Shown: positions 1 through 11,683, counted from the first letter of the stretch. The stretch: 64,000 nt of DNA from Macrostomum hystrix (GCA_950097015.1 CATNEN010000001.1:2499001-2563000); one strand, 5' to 3'. The notes: generated from the letters alone by a model not told the origin. Numbers and translations are program-made.

Positions 1-830
1 TTTATTAATTTTATTATTTCAAGCCTCACTTGCATGTGAATCCTAGCCCAAAGCCAATTCATTATAAAACCTAGCTGCACTAATAAAGAAAAAAATCTAA
101 AATGCCGCCATTCATCAAATTTTAATTTTTCATTATCTTTGCTGTCAATTTCTATTCATAGTCTTCATTTGAATTTCATCAATCTCTAAAGCCGTTTTCA
201 AAAACAGAATTTCTTTGTAAAAAATAAAATTTTATTTTTTGTTCAATATAATATTGTAAACGAACAATGTCTTATTGTTTGTTATAATCCGGAACTTATG
301 TTTCTTGTCTTGCTCGACTCAAATTGTTCTTTAAAATGTTTTTACATGAGTTCATAAAAATTATCAGATTTTTTTACAAATTCAACTTTTTGCAATTGGA
401 ATGTGTACTTTTACGAAGGAATTGATAAAAGCTTATTTGTTTTGAAACGACGACAGTACAATTTATAATTAAAATAGACAAGTATACAGTAGTTTACAAT
501 CACTTACCTAGACTTATCTGATGATATATGCATGACATTAAAGTAAAAAATAACTCCTAACAAGAACTAATCACAAAATCTGTGTTCTCGAACAAGGGCA
601 ACAAATATTTCTTTTTTGCACACTATAAAGTACTTTGTAGATTATTTTCGAATAAAAATATGTTTCAGAAATTTGTAACCAAACCATACACCAAAATGAC
701 GCTTAATTCGACTGATCCTTGTGCAACAAACCTAGAAAAAATATAAACCTGATCACGAGGATAGCACTATGATATAGACAAAATTATTTATTTGCGAATA
801 ATAGGAAAAGACATCATGCAAGGCCCTATG
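1..830. other. AT-rich intergenic DNA
   Basis: No open frame, RNA gene or repeat that I can support is visible. Composition is strongly AT-rich with short poly-A and poly-T runs. Confidence 0.5.
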
Positions 831-1345
831 ACCGCCGCCCACTCCCCCAGCCCTAAGATCGCCACCCCTCCCCCAGCCCTAAGATCGCCAACCCCTCCCA
901 CAGCCCTAAGATCGCCAACCCCTCCCACAGCCCTAAGATCGCCAACCCTCTCCCACAGCACTAGGATCGCCACCCCCTCCCCAGCTCTAAGATCGCCAGC
1001 CCCTCCCCAGCCCTAAGATCGCCAACCCCTCCCACAGCCCTAAGATCGCCAACCCCCTCCCACAGCACTAGGATCGCCACCCCCTCCCCAGCTCTAAGAT
1101 CGCCACCCCCTCACCAGCCCTAAGATCGCCACCCCCTCCCACAGCACTAGAATCGCCACCCCCTCCCACAGCACTAGAATCGCCACCCCCTCCCCAGCTC
1201 TAGGATCGCCACCCCCTCCCCCAGCACTAGGATCGCCACCCACTCCCACCAGCACTAGGATCGCCACCCCCTCCCACCAGCTCTAGGATCGCCACCCCCT
1301 CCCCCAGCACTCCTCCCCAGCCCTAAGATGGCCACCCCCTCCCCC
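831..1345. repeat. C-rich minisatellite, unit about 24-29 bp
   Basis: About twenty degenerate units contain CCCTAAGATCGCCA followed by CCCCTCCC. Variants replace 'ccctaag' by 'actagg' or 'ctctaag'. The array lies downstream (3') of the GPCR encoded on the minus strand. Short ORFs in both strands are by-products of the repeat. Confidence 0.9.
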
Positions 1346-1520
1346 AGCCCAAATACCACCAACCCTCCACGAAGATAAGGCAAAGAAAAAAAGTAGGCAA
1401 GGAATTTCCAACTGTAAACAACATCTAGACTGGTCAACAACACAGAGTCCGTAGCTTCAATACCCTCTAGCATCCACAATCACTATCCAGATAGTGGCAG
1501 ACGCAGATGCAAATAAATTG

Positions 1521-2735
1521 TCAGTCTCCTAAACTCAGTAGCGGAGCCAAGTGCAGCCAATCCTGCTGCTCAGTACCTTGGCGTCCTGGTTCGACATCTG
1601 CCACGAAAACTTCATCATCAAATGGGACCGCTATCTGATTGCGATTCGGCTGTCTATTAATCTGCTGCTGTGGCGCTGGCACTGGAGGAGGCGAAGTAGG
1701 CGGAGTGGTCGGTAGCGGCTGGCCCCACTCGCGACGAACACGTCGTCGACTGGAGCAGCAGCAGCGAAGAAGGGTGCGACGAAAGAGCTGCGTTGTTGAC
1801 ACATAGATGACAAAGTTCATCAGGCTATCCAACTGTGTCAGGACGTTAACAATAAACATCAGCGCAGCGCTTTTGATCTTCATGTAGGCCAGAAGGCAGG
1901 TCGGCAGTTCGAGTCCGGCGAATGCCAGCGACAGCAGCAAGACGGTACGTTCAACTCGACGATCGCGAATTCGACGACGCGCCAGTGCGACTTCGCTGCC
2001 GGAGATGGCGCCAGCGGCGGCGCTGTCCCGGTGCTGAGCTCGGAGCCCGCGGATCAGCACCACGCTCGAGATGACAACGAGCAGGCAGGGGACTGACATT
2101 TGCAGGCTGTAATAGGCGATGGCGTACGTTGTGACCGACATGTTGCCTTGGCTGCAGTGCGAATCGAGCTCGCTGATCGCCGATAGCGGCAGCACGGCGA
2201 GGACCAGGAAGCACATCAGCACGCAAGTCAAGCTTCTACGACGAGCAACGCTGTCATCGACGTTGTTAGCACCGCCAGCTCGCACTAGAAGCGGCCTAGC
2301 GACAGCGTTGGCCCTAGAAACGGCGATTCGAACCACTGACCAGTTGCGCAGAGTGAGAGCTGCGCGCAAACCCGCACCGGACAGCAGCGCCGGCAGAGAG
2401 ACATCGGCAGATTCGCAGGGCCATTCCAGATTAACTCGCGGCAGCCACACAAAATCGGACACCTGGCACAGACAGGTGGTCACCACGACTAGCAGGTTGA
2501 AGAGCAACTCAGTCGCGGATAATTGGCAGAGCAGGTGGCGAACTGGACTGCTCAGGTGACGCTCGGAGGCGCAACGGAATAGTCGCAAAGCGTAGCCGCT
2601 GTGCAGAGCGTTAATTGAGCCAAGAATCAGATAGACGGCGCTAAATAGCCAGCTGAGCTGGTTTGATTGGTGCCACTGACCGTCATGTTTAATGCTGTTT
2701 TCTACCAGAGTATGGCTTGAGTTTGAGTGCAACAT
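1521..2735 (-). CDS. Divergent rhodopsin-class G-protein-coupled receptor, intronless
   Basis: This 404-aa frame encodes a plausible seven-helix plasma-membrane receptor. I start at the first ATG (2735), because the longer open frame upstream contains no earlier ATG. The N-terminus has an N-glycosylation site (NSS). TM1 starts near WLFSAVYLILG and TM2 contains LSATELLFNLLVVV. After TM3 the usual DRY/ERY region reads VSRANAVARPL, so the Arg survives in an altered context. TM7 has NFVIY in place of NPxxY, as in many FMRFamide-receptor-like and orphan invertebrate GPCRs. The third intracellular loop is basic, and a Cys/Arg-rich segment follows TM7. The tail is Pro/Gln-rich. The ligand cannot be deduced; a peptide receptor is my inference. 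Absence of introns suggests an expanded or retroposed GPCR family. Confidence 0.8.
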   Translation of the reverse strand: MLHSNSSHTLVENSIKHDGQWHQSNQLSWLFSAVYLILGSINALHSGYALRLFRCASERHLSSPVRHLLCQLSATELLFNLLVVVTTCLCQVSDFVWLPRVNLEWPCESADVSLPALLSGAGLRAALTLRNWSVVRIAVSRANAVARPLLVRAGGANNVDDSVARRRSLTCVLMCFLVLAVLPLSAISELDSHCSQGNMSVTTYAIAYYSLQMSVPCLLVVISSVVLIRGLRAQHRDSAAAGAISGSEVALARRRIRDRRVERTVLLLSLAFAGLELPTCLLAYMKIKSAALMFIVNVLTQLDSLMNFVIYVSTTQLFRRTLLRCCCSSRRRVRREWGQPLPTTPPTSPPPVPAPQQQINRQPNRNQIAVPFDDEVFVADVEPGRQGTEQQDWLHLAPLLSLGD

Positions 2736-2777
2736 TGCTCCGTTTGAAAAAACGTTTAACGATGCGACTGCTGTCAA

Positions 2778-3244
2778 GAGGCGCTAGAGGCGCTCTTCCG
2801 GGTCTCGCAGGCTATATTAGGGCGGCGGATGTCGGCCCTGTTCGATGCCGATTCGATCCCAGCTCCGCCAGTCATGGGGAGCCGTGAAGTGGAGAGACGC
2901 GCGAGAGATAGAAAGGGAAATCTGGGGCAAGTAACTGCTGTGGCAGCCATTACCTCTTAAATCCTGGGTTAGGACTCTGCTCCGTGTGAGACGACAGAGG
3001 GAAGCCAGACAAGTGATACAGGTGCGCGTGACGTTCGGTTGACGATTTTCTAAGATGAGAGTAGAGATGGTAGAGGAATGTGGGAGGAAATGCACAGACA
3101 CTTTAGAATAATCACATGCTGAATTATTGTTTTAAGTGGCAAGTGAATTATTATGAATTAAGTGAGTTATTGTTTTATTGTTTTAAGAAAATCTACATGT
3201 ATATGGAATTAGGGGCTAGAACAGTATCCTTGATGAAATAGCAT
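2778..3244. other. Upstream region of the first GPCR
   Basis: This presumably holds the promoter and 5' leader of the minus-strand GPCR. No clear TATA box or other recognisable site was seen. Confidence 0.3.
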
Positions 3245-4120
3245 TGACGTCCTTGTTGGAATGTTTTATTGAACGTCCTTGTTGGTATCTTCTATTGAAC
3301 GTCCTTTAATTGGTATCTTCTATTGAACGTCCTTTAATTGGTATCTTCTATTGAACGTCCTTTAATTGGTATCTTCTATTGAACGTCCTTTAATTGGTAT
3401 CTTCTATTGAACGTCCTTGTTGGTATGTTCTATTGAACGTCCTTGTTGGAATGTTCTATATTAACTTCATTGTTGGAATGTTCTATTGAACTTCATAGTA
3501 AAAATGATGCATGGAACGTCCTTGTTGGAATGTTCTATTGAACTTCATTGTTGGAATGTTCTATATTAACTTCATTGTTGGAATGTTCTATTGAACTTCA
3601 TTATTGGAATGTTCTATTGAACTTCATTGTTGGAATGTTCTATTGAAATTCATTGGATTGAATGTTCTATTGAACGTCCTTGTTGGTATGTTCTATTGAA
3701 CGTCCAATTGTTGGTATGTTCTATTGAACGTCCTTGTTGGTATCTTCTATTGAACGTCCTTGTTGGTATGTTCTTTTGAACGTCCTTGTTGGAATGTTCT
3801 ATATTAACTTCATTGTTGGAATGTTCTATTGAACTTCATTGTAAAAATGATCCATGGAACGTCCTTGTTGGAATGTTCATTTGAACTTCATTGTTGGAAT
3901 TTCTATATTAACTTCATTGTTGGAATGTTCTATTGAAATTCATTGTTGGAATGTTCTATATTAACTTCATTGTTGGAATGTTCTATAGAACGTACTTGTT
4001 TGTATGTTCTATTGAACGTCCTTGTTGGTATGTTCTATTGAAGTATATTGTTGGAATGTTCTATTAAATGTCCTTGTTGAAATGTTCTATTGAACTTCAT
4101 TGTTGGAATGGTTAATTAAG
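3245..4120. repeat. Minisatellite, core unit about 26 bp
   Basis: About 32 degenerate units contain GGAATGTTCTATTGAAC followed by GTCCTTG or TTCATTG. Some units carry a 'ttaattggtatc' variant or a 'tatattaac' variant, so the array has mixed subfamilies. Confidence 0.9.
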
Positions 4121-5080
4121 CCTCCTTGTTTATATATTCAGTTTAACGGTCTACATGAGAATATATACGGAATAGAAACAAGATTTTTTTATTCAACCTG
4201 TTATTAAATAGCTATCTATCTGTCACCTATCATATCCATGCATTCACATACAACAACAACACTAATATATGTACACAATCTTGCATATGCATGTTTCTCA
4301 TCGTACAAGTTTTTATTATATATTAAACAAGATATCGACTCAGACATATTTTCTAGTGATGCTGTCAAAAAAATAAGAATTTTTGTAAACATTAGCTTGG
4401 ATTCATGGTTCTAGATTTAAATTTCAGTTAGGGCAAGGTAACCGTGTAACATGAGCAGTAGATTTTGATGTCAAAGAAATTCTAAAAATATACCTGCATA
4501 TAAGACTTCCTTTGAAGGATATCTCGTTTCAGCGATAACAATATTTTTTATTTCCCCTTGGTTTTAGTGGGTCCAAATAATTTTTTATTAATTTACGGCT
4601 CGTACGAGCCGAAAAGTGCATTTCAGAAATCATATAATATATTAAATAAAAGCAACGGAGAAAACAAAATTTATTTAAAATTTGCTGAAACGGTAAAACT
4701 GAAGTCCAACTGAGTCTGTCTTTTTCGCAATAATACCCCTCGAACAAAGAGCAAAATTAAAAAAGAGCTAGAAATTGGAAGAGAAGCATCACAGGAGTTC
4801 AACATGCATAAATATGGAGTTTAGGAAAAAATTATTTGTTAGCTTATATAGTATAAACACACAAAAACCTTAGAGGGGGGCAGTTAGAGGGAGAGTTAGA
4901 GGGACAGAGGGGAAGAGAGGGAGATAAAGGGATATTTGAAATAGACAGTAATGGTAACATTCACAAGAACACAGAGATCATATTGATTATACTAGTGGAT
5001 AAAATATTCAGCAAGCCACGATAGCAGTTTAAATTGTTGCCTAAATTTCCCTCGACCAGAGACCATTTTCAGAGGCTCAG
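4121..5080. other. Intergenic, 3' flank of the GT31 gene
   Basis: AT-rich sequence with a short purine-rich GAGGGA stretch near 4875-4930. No gene is supported. Confidence 0.4.
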
Positions 5081-6882
5081 CTAGAGATCAAGCCGATCGC
5101 TGTGATACGGCAGGACGTCCTTGCACTCGTTGAGGTGCTTGCCTTGGCTGTTTCTTTCAAATACATTCAGCACTTCAATTGGTGGCAGGTGCGAAATGAA
5201 AAACATCCTCAGGTGCATGCAGACATCCATCGGGCCTTCCAGCATGACGAAATGATCATTGAACTGTGGACGAACACCCAGGCGCGCCATCAGGATGCCG
5301 ACGTACACATCGTCGACGTTGATAGGCTCGAGTTTGACCATTTCGTCGGCTAATCGGGGTATGAGATCCCAGCTGATAAGATAGGCCGGATTCTTGTTAT
5401 AGTCAGGATAAGCCGAGTAGGGATAAACTGTGTCGGACACGTAGCCGGCTCGCTGGGGATTCCTGTCTGGCACGTCGCCGTGTACCGTGTGACCAACGTA
5501 GAGCCCGGTCTGCTTGCCGGCGGGAAATTTGGCGGCCAGCCAGTGTACAAATGCGGGCATGTTCACGAAGGTGTCGTCTGTGACCTGGGTTATCATTGTT
5601 AGGAAGATATAATTGATGCGAACGTTTCAGGGCCAACATGTTAGAATCAGGAATCTAGCATCAATTCTCATTTATATGAGAACGATAACATACAATGGCT
5701 GATGTATCGATTATCAAACTAGTCAGTGCTTCTTCCATGAAAAGTAGATTCCATATATTATTAGTTGCATGAAATTATGGACACCTCGACCAGCAACCAG
5801 TGAAGAGGCATGCCTAATCAATAGAGCTCCTGATGCGCACATCTGCCCTGATTTTCTCATCATCAGGCAGTAAATTCTCTCACTGTACCTTGGGCGTTGA
5901 ACCTCATGGACGTAAATTGTACGGCAAGCCCTGTAGCCCTGAAGCGCAGAGGATTTGAGCACCGGGATGTTGGAGAAAGAGTCGGGCACGTCACAGCTCC
6001 GCCACTCACCTCTGAAAGTACAACCCTGTTTAAGTACTCGAAACCAACCTTAAGAAGAAATTTCGGCTGGCAGCGTTTCCACAGCGCGTCCTCGCTCAGC
6101 TCCATCAGCGCACCCATCGTCTTCCTCTGGCCTGAATGAGGCGTGTCCAAGAAGCGAAACTGTAGGATGTCACCGTACTCTTTGGCCTCCTCTTCGATCT
6201 CTCGCTGCAGGTTGGTGCCCCGACCGCTGCCGGTAGTGAAGAGTACCCGCCAAAGATGCGGCCTCGAGTTGATGAATTTGGTGTGCGATTTTGAAGGCGA
6301 GTACCAGGTCTCACGGATGGCGTTCCGGTAGGCGATCTCAGCCGCTCGAGTGTGCACCAGCACCAGGAAGAGAGGCTCTTTGCCAGCCTGGCAGGTCTTA
6401 AAATCCGGTCTAAGCAGGATGTCGGGCTTCTCTAGTCGACGAGGCCGCGGCAGAGACAACAGCTGAGCTAGGCTGACCCGATCGTGTCGATGACCTCCTG
6501 TGCCTTCGTAGTCTTTGATCTCCAGACCCAGCTGACGGCGGTTAATTTCCGCTTGAATTTTTCTGAGCAGCTCCTGCACGCCGACTGTCCGACCCTCTTT
6601 GGCTTCGATCTGGTGGCGCGCTTTGGCCACAATATCTGACAGCTTAGTGTCGTCTTGCTTGACATGAATGGCAGGTTTTGGCGGCTGTGGCGGCTGCAGA
6701 TTGTCGCGATGCAATGAATTTTGCGGTGGTGGAGCATCGCCGGGCGACCGCAGGATGCGGTACAGGGCTGCTACGGCTAGTAGGGCAGCTACCGCGTAGG
6801 CGACTGGCAAACCGAAGCGTTTAGCCCGGAAGCTGCGGTAGGCTCTGTAGGACGAGGATGAGGACGAAGATAATGAAGGCAT
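5081..6882 (-). CDS. Beta-1,3-galactosyltransferase/GlcNAc-transferase-like (GT31), two exons
   Basis: Exons are 6882-6049 and 5584-5081, giving 445 aa. The product is a type II Golgi protein: a short Ser/Arg-rich cytoplasmic tail, one membrane anchor (about residues 25-44), a stem, and a GT31 domain that transfers a sugar from a UDP donor. Family marks are the RNAIRETW-type motif, KFLLK-VTDDTFVN carrying the metal-binding acidic motif, and DDVYVG near the C-terminus, matching the usual EDVYVG. The splice between LLK and VTDD uses a weak donor (GTTGGT) but reproduces the family spacing. A stronger GTGAGT donor 39 nt further on is also in frame. I chose ATG 6882, just before the anchor; an in-frame start at 6969 would add 29 residues. 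The intron carries a decayed SINE-1. The exact acceptor sugar is unknown. Confidence 0.85.
5746..5945 (-). mobile_element. SINE-1 copy, diverged 3' part
   Basis: Lies in the GT31 intron. It shares the antisense SINE-1 body: 'catctgccctga-ttttctcatcatcaggcagt' and the 'cctcatggacgtaaattg' region. The tRNA-like head is missing and divergence is high, so this is an old copy. Confidence 0.7.
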
Positions 6883-7449
6883 GCTCAACTGCTGTTTTTC
6901 ATGGGGTGGAACAATGTGAGTCGGACGATGGGTTGGTTTCGTTGAGCGGACGAAAGAATGAGCTCGCAAGGCTTGGCCAAAATGAGTTAAGAGACGAAGT
7001 CAACTTTCATTGGAGCTTGCTGTCTCGCTGGCCTGAACACGTGGACAGTCCAACAGGTGCAGTATGTGCCTTCCATGTCTCGTAGAAAGGAACGGAGACT
7101 CAATAGAGTAAGCTCGCAAGACCTTCTCGGCTTTCAAATTGGAAATGGTCGGGGGGGAAGGTTGAAGCGACCAGATGTTGGTATATTGACTTTTTCTAGT
7201 TTTCTATATTGGAAGACTTTCTACACTTTAATTCGTTGGAGCAAAGACAACTTATTGTATAAAATTACCCCAGAGTAAATATTTTTGTCCACCTATTACA
7301 TGTCTATTCAGCATGATTTTTGAATACGAGTAGTTGCTGTTGTTAACGCAGTCTGGCCACACCCATCTCTATCCGTTAAAGCCACATGCGTGTACTTTTT
7401 TGTCCATTTAGTCAATTCTATTTAAAGACATTTATCTTCCTTGTCTAAC

Positions 7450-7796
7450 GGGGGTGATTAGCAAAGCGGTCTGACGAGTTCGCTCCTCGCACCAAGGTCC
7501 CTGAGCTCGATTCCGCGGAAAAGACACTCTTTTGGGGCGCAGCCGCGCAGAGAAGGCTTGGGGCATGTTGTAAAAGTTACGCTCTTGAAAGACAACTTCC
7601 AAGTCACAGTGAGTGTACACTGCCTGATGATTAAAAAATCAGGACAGATGTACACACCTGTGTGAGTAGTGTGTACCGCGAACAGTATTTGCGTGTTTGT
7701 GTGCTCAGGAGTCAGCGAAATGGGCAGAATCGCTGGCTGCGGGTCTAGTGTCACCAAATGATGTGCCATTGCCCATAGCCCTGCTGAAAATATCAT
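7450..7796 (+). mobile_element. SINE-1 copy, near full length
   Basis: Starts with a tRNA-like head ('ggggtgattagcaaagcgg', box A-like; 'gagctcgattcc', box B-like). It continues through the shared body ('ggggcgcagccgcg', 'agtgtacactgcctgat', 'gtgctcaggagtcagcg') to 'ccaaatgatgtgccattgcc' and an AT-rich tail. The 6883-7449 interval upstream holds no other supported feature. Confidence 0.85.
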
Positions 7797-7849
7797 TACT
7801 ATGACCACTATTGATACACATATTTTTTATTACATAGAGTGTATAGAGT

Positions 7850-7920
7850 GGTTCTACTCTACTGCGTAGAGTGGTTCAGTCCATGGACTGGGGGGACGCC
7901 AAACCCACCTTCAATTATCC
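7850..7920 (-). mobile_element. SINE-2 3' fragment
   Basis: Contains 'cagtccatggactgggg' followed by 'cttcaattatccc'. These match the antisense 3' part of the SINE-2 copies at 36835 and 59690. Confidence 0.5.
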
Positions 7921-7929
7921 CAGACCTCT

Positions 7930-8770
7930 ACAACCTCTACTAGGCTGCAACCTCTACTAGGCTCCAACCTCTACTAGGCTCCAACCTCTACTAGGCTACA
8001 ACCTCTACTAGGCAGCAACCTCTACTAGGCTACAACCTCTACTAGGCTACAACCTCTACTTGGCAGCAACCTCTACTAGGCTCCAACCTCTACTAGGCTA
8101 CAACCTCTACTAGGCAGCAACCTCTACTAGGCTACAACCTCTACTAGGCTACAACCTCTACTAGGCAGCAACCTCTACTAGGCTACAACCTCTACTAGGC
8201 TACAACCTCTACTAGGCTACAACCTCTACTAGGCTACAACCTCTACTAGGCTACAACCTCTACTAGGCTACAACCTCTACTAGGCTACAACCTCTACTAG
8301 GCAGCAACCTCTACTAGGCTCCAACCTCTACTAGGCTACAACCTCTACTAGGCTACAACCTCTACTAGGCTACAACCTCTACTAGGCTACAACCTCTACT
8401 AGGCTACAACCTCTACTAGGCTACAACCTCTACTAGGCAGCAACCTCTACTAGGCTAAAACCTCTACTAGGCTACAAACTCTACTAGGCTACAACCTCTA
8501 CTAGGCAGCAACCTCTACTAGGCTTCAACCTCTACTAGGCTACAACCTCTACTAGGCTACAAACTCTACTAGGCTACAACCTCTACTAGGCAGCAACCTC
8601 TACTAGGCTTCAACCTCTACTAGGCTACAACCTCTACTAGGCTACAACCTCTACTAGGCTGCAACCTCTACTAGGCTACAACCTCTACTAGGCTACAACC
8701 TCTACTAGGCTACAACCTCTACTAGGCTACAACCTCTACTAGGCTGCAACCTCTACTAGGCTACAACCTA
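7930..8770. repeat. 17-bp minisatellite
   Basis: About 49 tandem units of GCTACAACCTCTACTAG, with recurrent gctcc, gcagc and gctgc variants. Highly regular. Confidence 0.97.
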
Positions 8771-9730
8771 CAATCATTACTATGCTTGTCGAACAGAGAA
8801 GTTAATTGTACTGCTGATATTCTGCATGACTCCATTTCTAAATAATACCTTAGGTAGCTTCTGCATTTGTTTAGCTCGTGCTGTGTAGTGCATACTGAGC
8901 TGGAATGAGAATGGAATGAGTGGGAATGAGAAAAGCATCACCCCGAAAGCCTTATTTTTCGTAGTGCATTTTTGTCGTTCAATGCCTTGCAGTTGGCGAG
9001 GGGGAGGCGATCATGTGCTGCGAGTGCGATAGAATTACAAAATTTTCTGCTGAAGTCAGAGACGGTAGCATTGTATGTGGAGCCAGTGTTTTGTTACACC
9101 AAGCTTCATGCAAGGAAACGTTGTTGGCTACAGTTTAAAACTTGATCCGTTCGCCTACGTATGAGTACTTCTCGGGTGTAGCGATACCTTTTTGTTAAAA
9201 GTAGAAGAATAGAAAAGGACTTACAACAGTTGAATGCTCTAAGAGACGTATCTAAGCCGAAGACTTTTAGTCAACGAATATTCTTCTATGAGCAGGGCTG
9301 GGTGAGGGGCCTTCTTAAACTTCGATTTTTCCACCCAGCCACTTGAACTAAAATGTGACAGATTGGGTACAGTTGCTGCTTCAGTTGCGGCTTGCCAAAC
9401 CTGCGCACTCTGATTACACAGTTTAGGAGCCACGGAACCGCGCAAGTGCACTCCAGGTCCAAATGCGGCCGCTTCTCAAAATCTCCTAAATTTGAGTGAA
9501 GGGATATCAGAGAGTCCGGATCACAGAAGGCTGTCAGGCCACAGCTCTGCACTGTTCATTTTTGTCGCATTCCCAAAACTTCGCAGCGTGGGGTTGGTTG
9601 GGCGTTCCGTAGCAGCTGCAACCGGATATGAGCGGCACAATTTACTAAATATCTAGAGCAGAAGCAACCGAAAAAGCAACAGCGACTGATCAAACTGACG
9701 AAGGATCGAGACTCGTAGGAAGCCTCAGAA
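8771..9730. other. Upstream region of the DEG/ENaC gene
   Basis: No gene is supported. It should contain the promoter and 5' leader of the channel gene; I see no convincing TATA box. Confidence 0.35.
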
Positions 9731-11683
9731 ATGGACACATCGAAGGTGTCCTACGCCGAGGTGACAAAGACTTACCTGCAGAGCTCGTCGATTCGCGGCT
9801 TCCCAAGGATAATCAAGGCGCAGAATGTCATCTTCAAGCTGCTGTGGACAGTCACCTTAGCAGTCCTGCTGGGAATTGCTGTCTGGCAGGTGTCAGACAT
9901 ATTCATCATATTTTTCAAATACGGAGTGCAGCTTCAGTACAGCTCGTCCCTAGATCCCAACGGCCCGTTCCCATCTGTGACGCTGTGCAACCAGCAGCCG
10001 TTTGCGGCAGAGGCATCCGTGAACGGCTACGTAGCCAATAAAAGCTTCAGCGACTTTCTTGAAAAAGTCAACTCATTGGAGCTGTCTCTGGGTCAGCCGC
10101 TGGACTCCATGAAGAAGATAGAGGTGTTCTATCAGAACTCGCAGGTCCTGCAAATTGACGCCATAGCGCACGAAAGCATGCGCTTGATCAAAGACTGCCA
10201 ATTCGAGTTTGAGCAGGACGGCCGCCTACAGACCCAGCGCTGCTCGGACCGAAGCATTCAAAAGTATCCGCACCCGAGGTACCTGCGCTGCTACACGGTT
10301 AGAATTGACCAGCTTCTCGGCGCTGCCAGGCTTCGCAGCCTCCGGCTGGTTCTGTTTCTGGACAACTTCAACTATCCTTTATTCACCCGCGCACTGCTAG
10401 ACAATGATCCCGACTCGGCTAGACAGGGCGTCCGGGTGAGCGTTCATCAGAACGGCAGCCTGCCACAGCTCGACGCCAGCTACATCGATGTGCCACCAGG
10501 AACGTCGGCGACGCTGCACGTAAGCACGGTGAAGCGTCGCCAGCTTCCGACGCCGCACGGAGACTGCAAGATGGAGGCTGTGCCACCCATTGACGCCAGC
10601 AGTCCACTGGAGGACACTCTGTCGTACACCTACACGCCGCACGCCTGCAGACGCATCTGTCTTCAGCAGCTCCTTATAAAGCAGTGCGGTTGTCTCGATC
10701 CCAGTCTGCCAGTCCCGCGTGGCGTCATCGTCGACGATGGCGCTATCGAAATGGTGACGCTGCCCGTTTCAAAACGAGACGTTCCCGGCCCGCCAGACGG
10801 TATTGTCTACACGCAGAACTTCCTGCCGAACGGAGAGGTTCAAATAAAACGCGAAGCTCGAGAGGCTCCCGGCATGGGACCGGCTGCGGCAACAACCAAA
10901 GCAGCCGCAGGTACATCAACTACAACAGCGCCGCTGCTGATATCGGCAGACGGACCGATGGTGCCCTACTGCAAGAAATGGCCTCAAAAGAGCGGCAATG
11001 ACTCAGTTGCTAATCGGATCTATCAGTCACGAATGGCCTGCTGGCAGAACCAACTGGTGAAACAGAGCAGCATCAAGTACTGCATGCTGGGTGCCAGGAA
11101 TCTCACCTGCGACGTGCCCTGCAACACCACCGAGCACTCGGTGACCATCTCTTACGCCGCTTGGCCTCGCGAATCACTTCACCTGGCTGTGTTTGACAAA
11201 TACATCTCCACCGATGTCAGGCAGAAGTACTTTGCTGAGTTCCCCGGCCTGCTAGACATGGCAGTTAATCAAAGATACACGGAGGTGTACACAGCTCTGG
11301 CGGCCAATAGAAAGATCAAAGACAACTTCATTGAGATCCAGATTGTCAAGCCATCCTGGAATGTCACCGAGATAGTTGAGACACCGGCATTTCCTGTGAG
11401 CCGTCTGCTCAGCTCAATCGGCGGAGCGATGAACCTCTGGTCCGGCATCACAATAATCGCCTTGCTGGAATTCATCGAGCTGCTGGCCATTCTGCTCGGC
11501 ACTTTCTTGAACAACAACTGCGGCGGAGACGGAAACGGTGGAAGCGTCACTCCTAAGAGGAAGAGCATCAGCACCAGCAAGGAGAAGCTCGCATCGTCCA
11601 CGTCAGAGACGACGTCCGAGAAGCTTAGGGCAGATGAAGGCAAACCGGTTGACACCTACGGATCCCTGTTCACGTGGTCCTAG
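9731..11683 (+). CDS. DEG/ENaC/ASIC-family cation channel subunit, intronless
   Basis: The 650-aa product has the family plan: short cytosolic N-terminus, TM1 (about 33-57), large Cys-rich extracellular domain, TM2 (about 560-592) and a cytosolic Ser/Thr/Lys-rich tail. Family marks are FPSVTLCN (80-87) after TM1, 'HACRRICLQQ' with 'KQCGC' in the Cys-rich finger-like region, and TM2 ending GITIIALLEFIELL. Two hallmark sites differ. The N-terminal HG gating motif reads RG (22-23), and the GxS selectivity filter reads GIT (572-574). An insert rich in Ala/Thr and RREA-like residues lies mid-domain. Such channels form Na+-permeable trimers gated by protons, peptides or force; the gating signal is unknown here, though FMRFamide-gated relatives are common in lophotrochozoans. 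ATTAAA follows the stop at 11709-11714. Confidence 0.93.
   Translation: MDTSKVSYAEVTKTYLQSSSIRGFPRIIKAQNVIFKLLWTVTLAVLLGIAVWQVSDIFIIFFKYGVQLQYSSSLDPNGPFPSVTLCNQQPFAAEASVNGYVANKSFSDFLEKVNSLELSLGQPLDSMKKIEVFYQNSQVLQIDAIAHESMRLIKDCQFEFEQDGRLQTQRCSDRSIQKYPHPRYLRCYTVRIDQLLGAARLRSLRLVLFLDNFNYPLFTRALLDNDPDSARQGVRVSVHQNGSLPQLDASYIDVPPGTSATLHVSTVKRRQLPTPHGDCKMEAVPPIDASSPLEDTLSYTYTPHACRRICLQQLLIKQCGCLDPSLPVPRGVIVDDGAIEMVTLPVSKRDVPGPPDGIVYTQNFLPNGEVQIKREAREAPGMGPAAATTKAAAGTSTTTAPLLISADGPMVPYCKKWPQKSGNDSVANRIYQSRMACWQNQLVKQSSIKYCMLGARNLTCDVPCNTTEHSVTISYAAWPRESLHLAVFDKYISTDVRQKYFAEFPGLLDMAVNQRYTEVYTALAANRKIKDNFIEIQIVKPSWNVTEIVETPAFPVSRLLSSIGGAMNLWSGITIIALLEFIELLAILLGTFLNNNCGGDGNGGSVTPKRKSISTSKEKLASSTSETTSEKLRADEGKPVDTYGSLFTWS

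Noticed and set aside
7930..8770. CRISPR-like array
   Set aside because: Units are contiguous without unique spacers, and the genome is eukaryotic; these are minisatellites.
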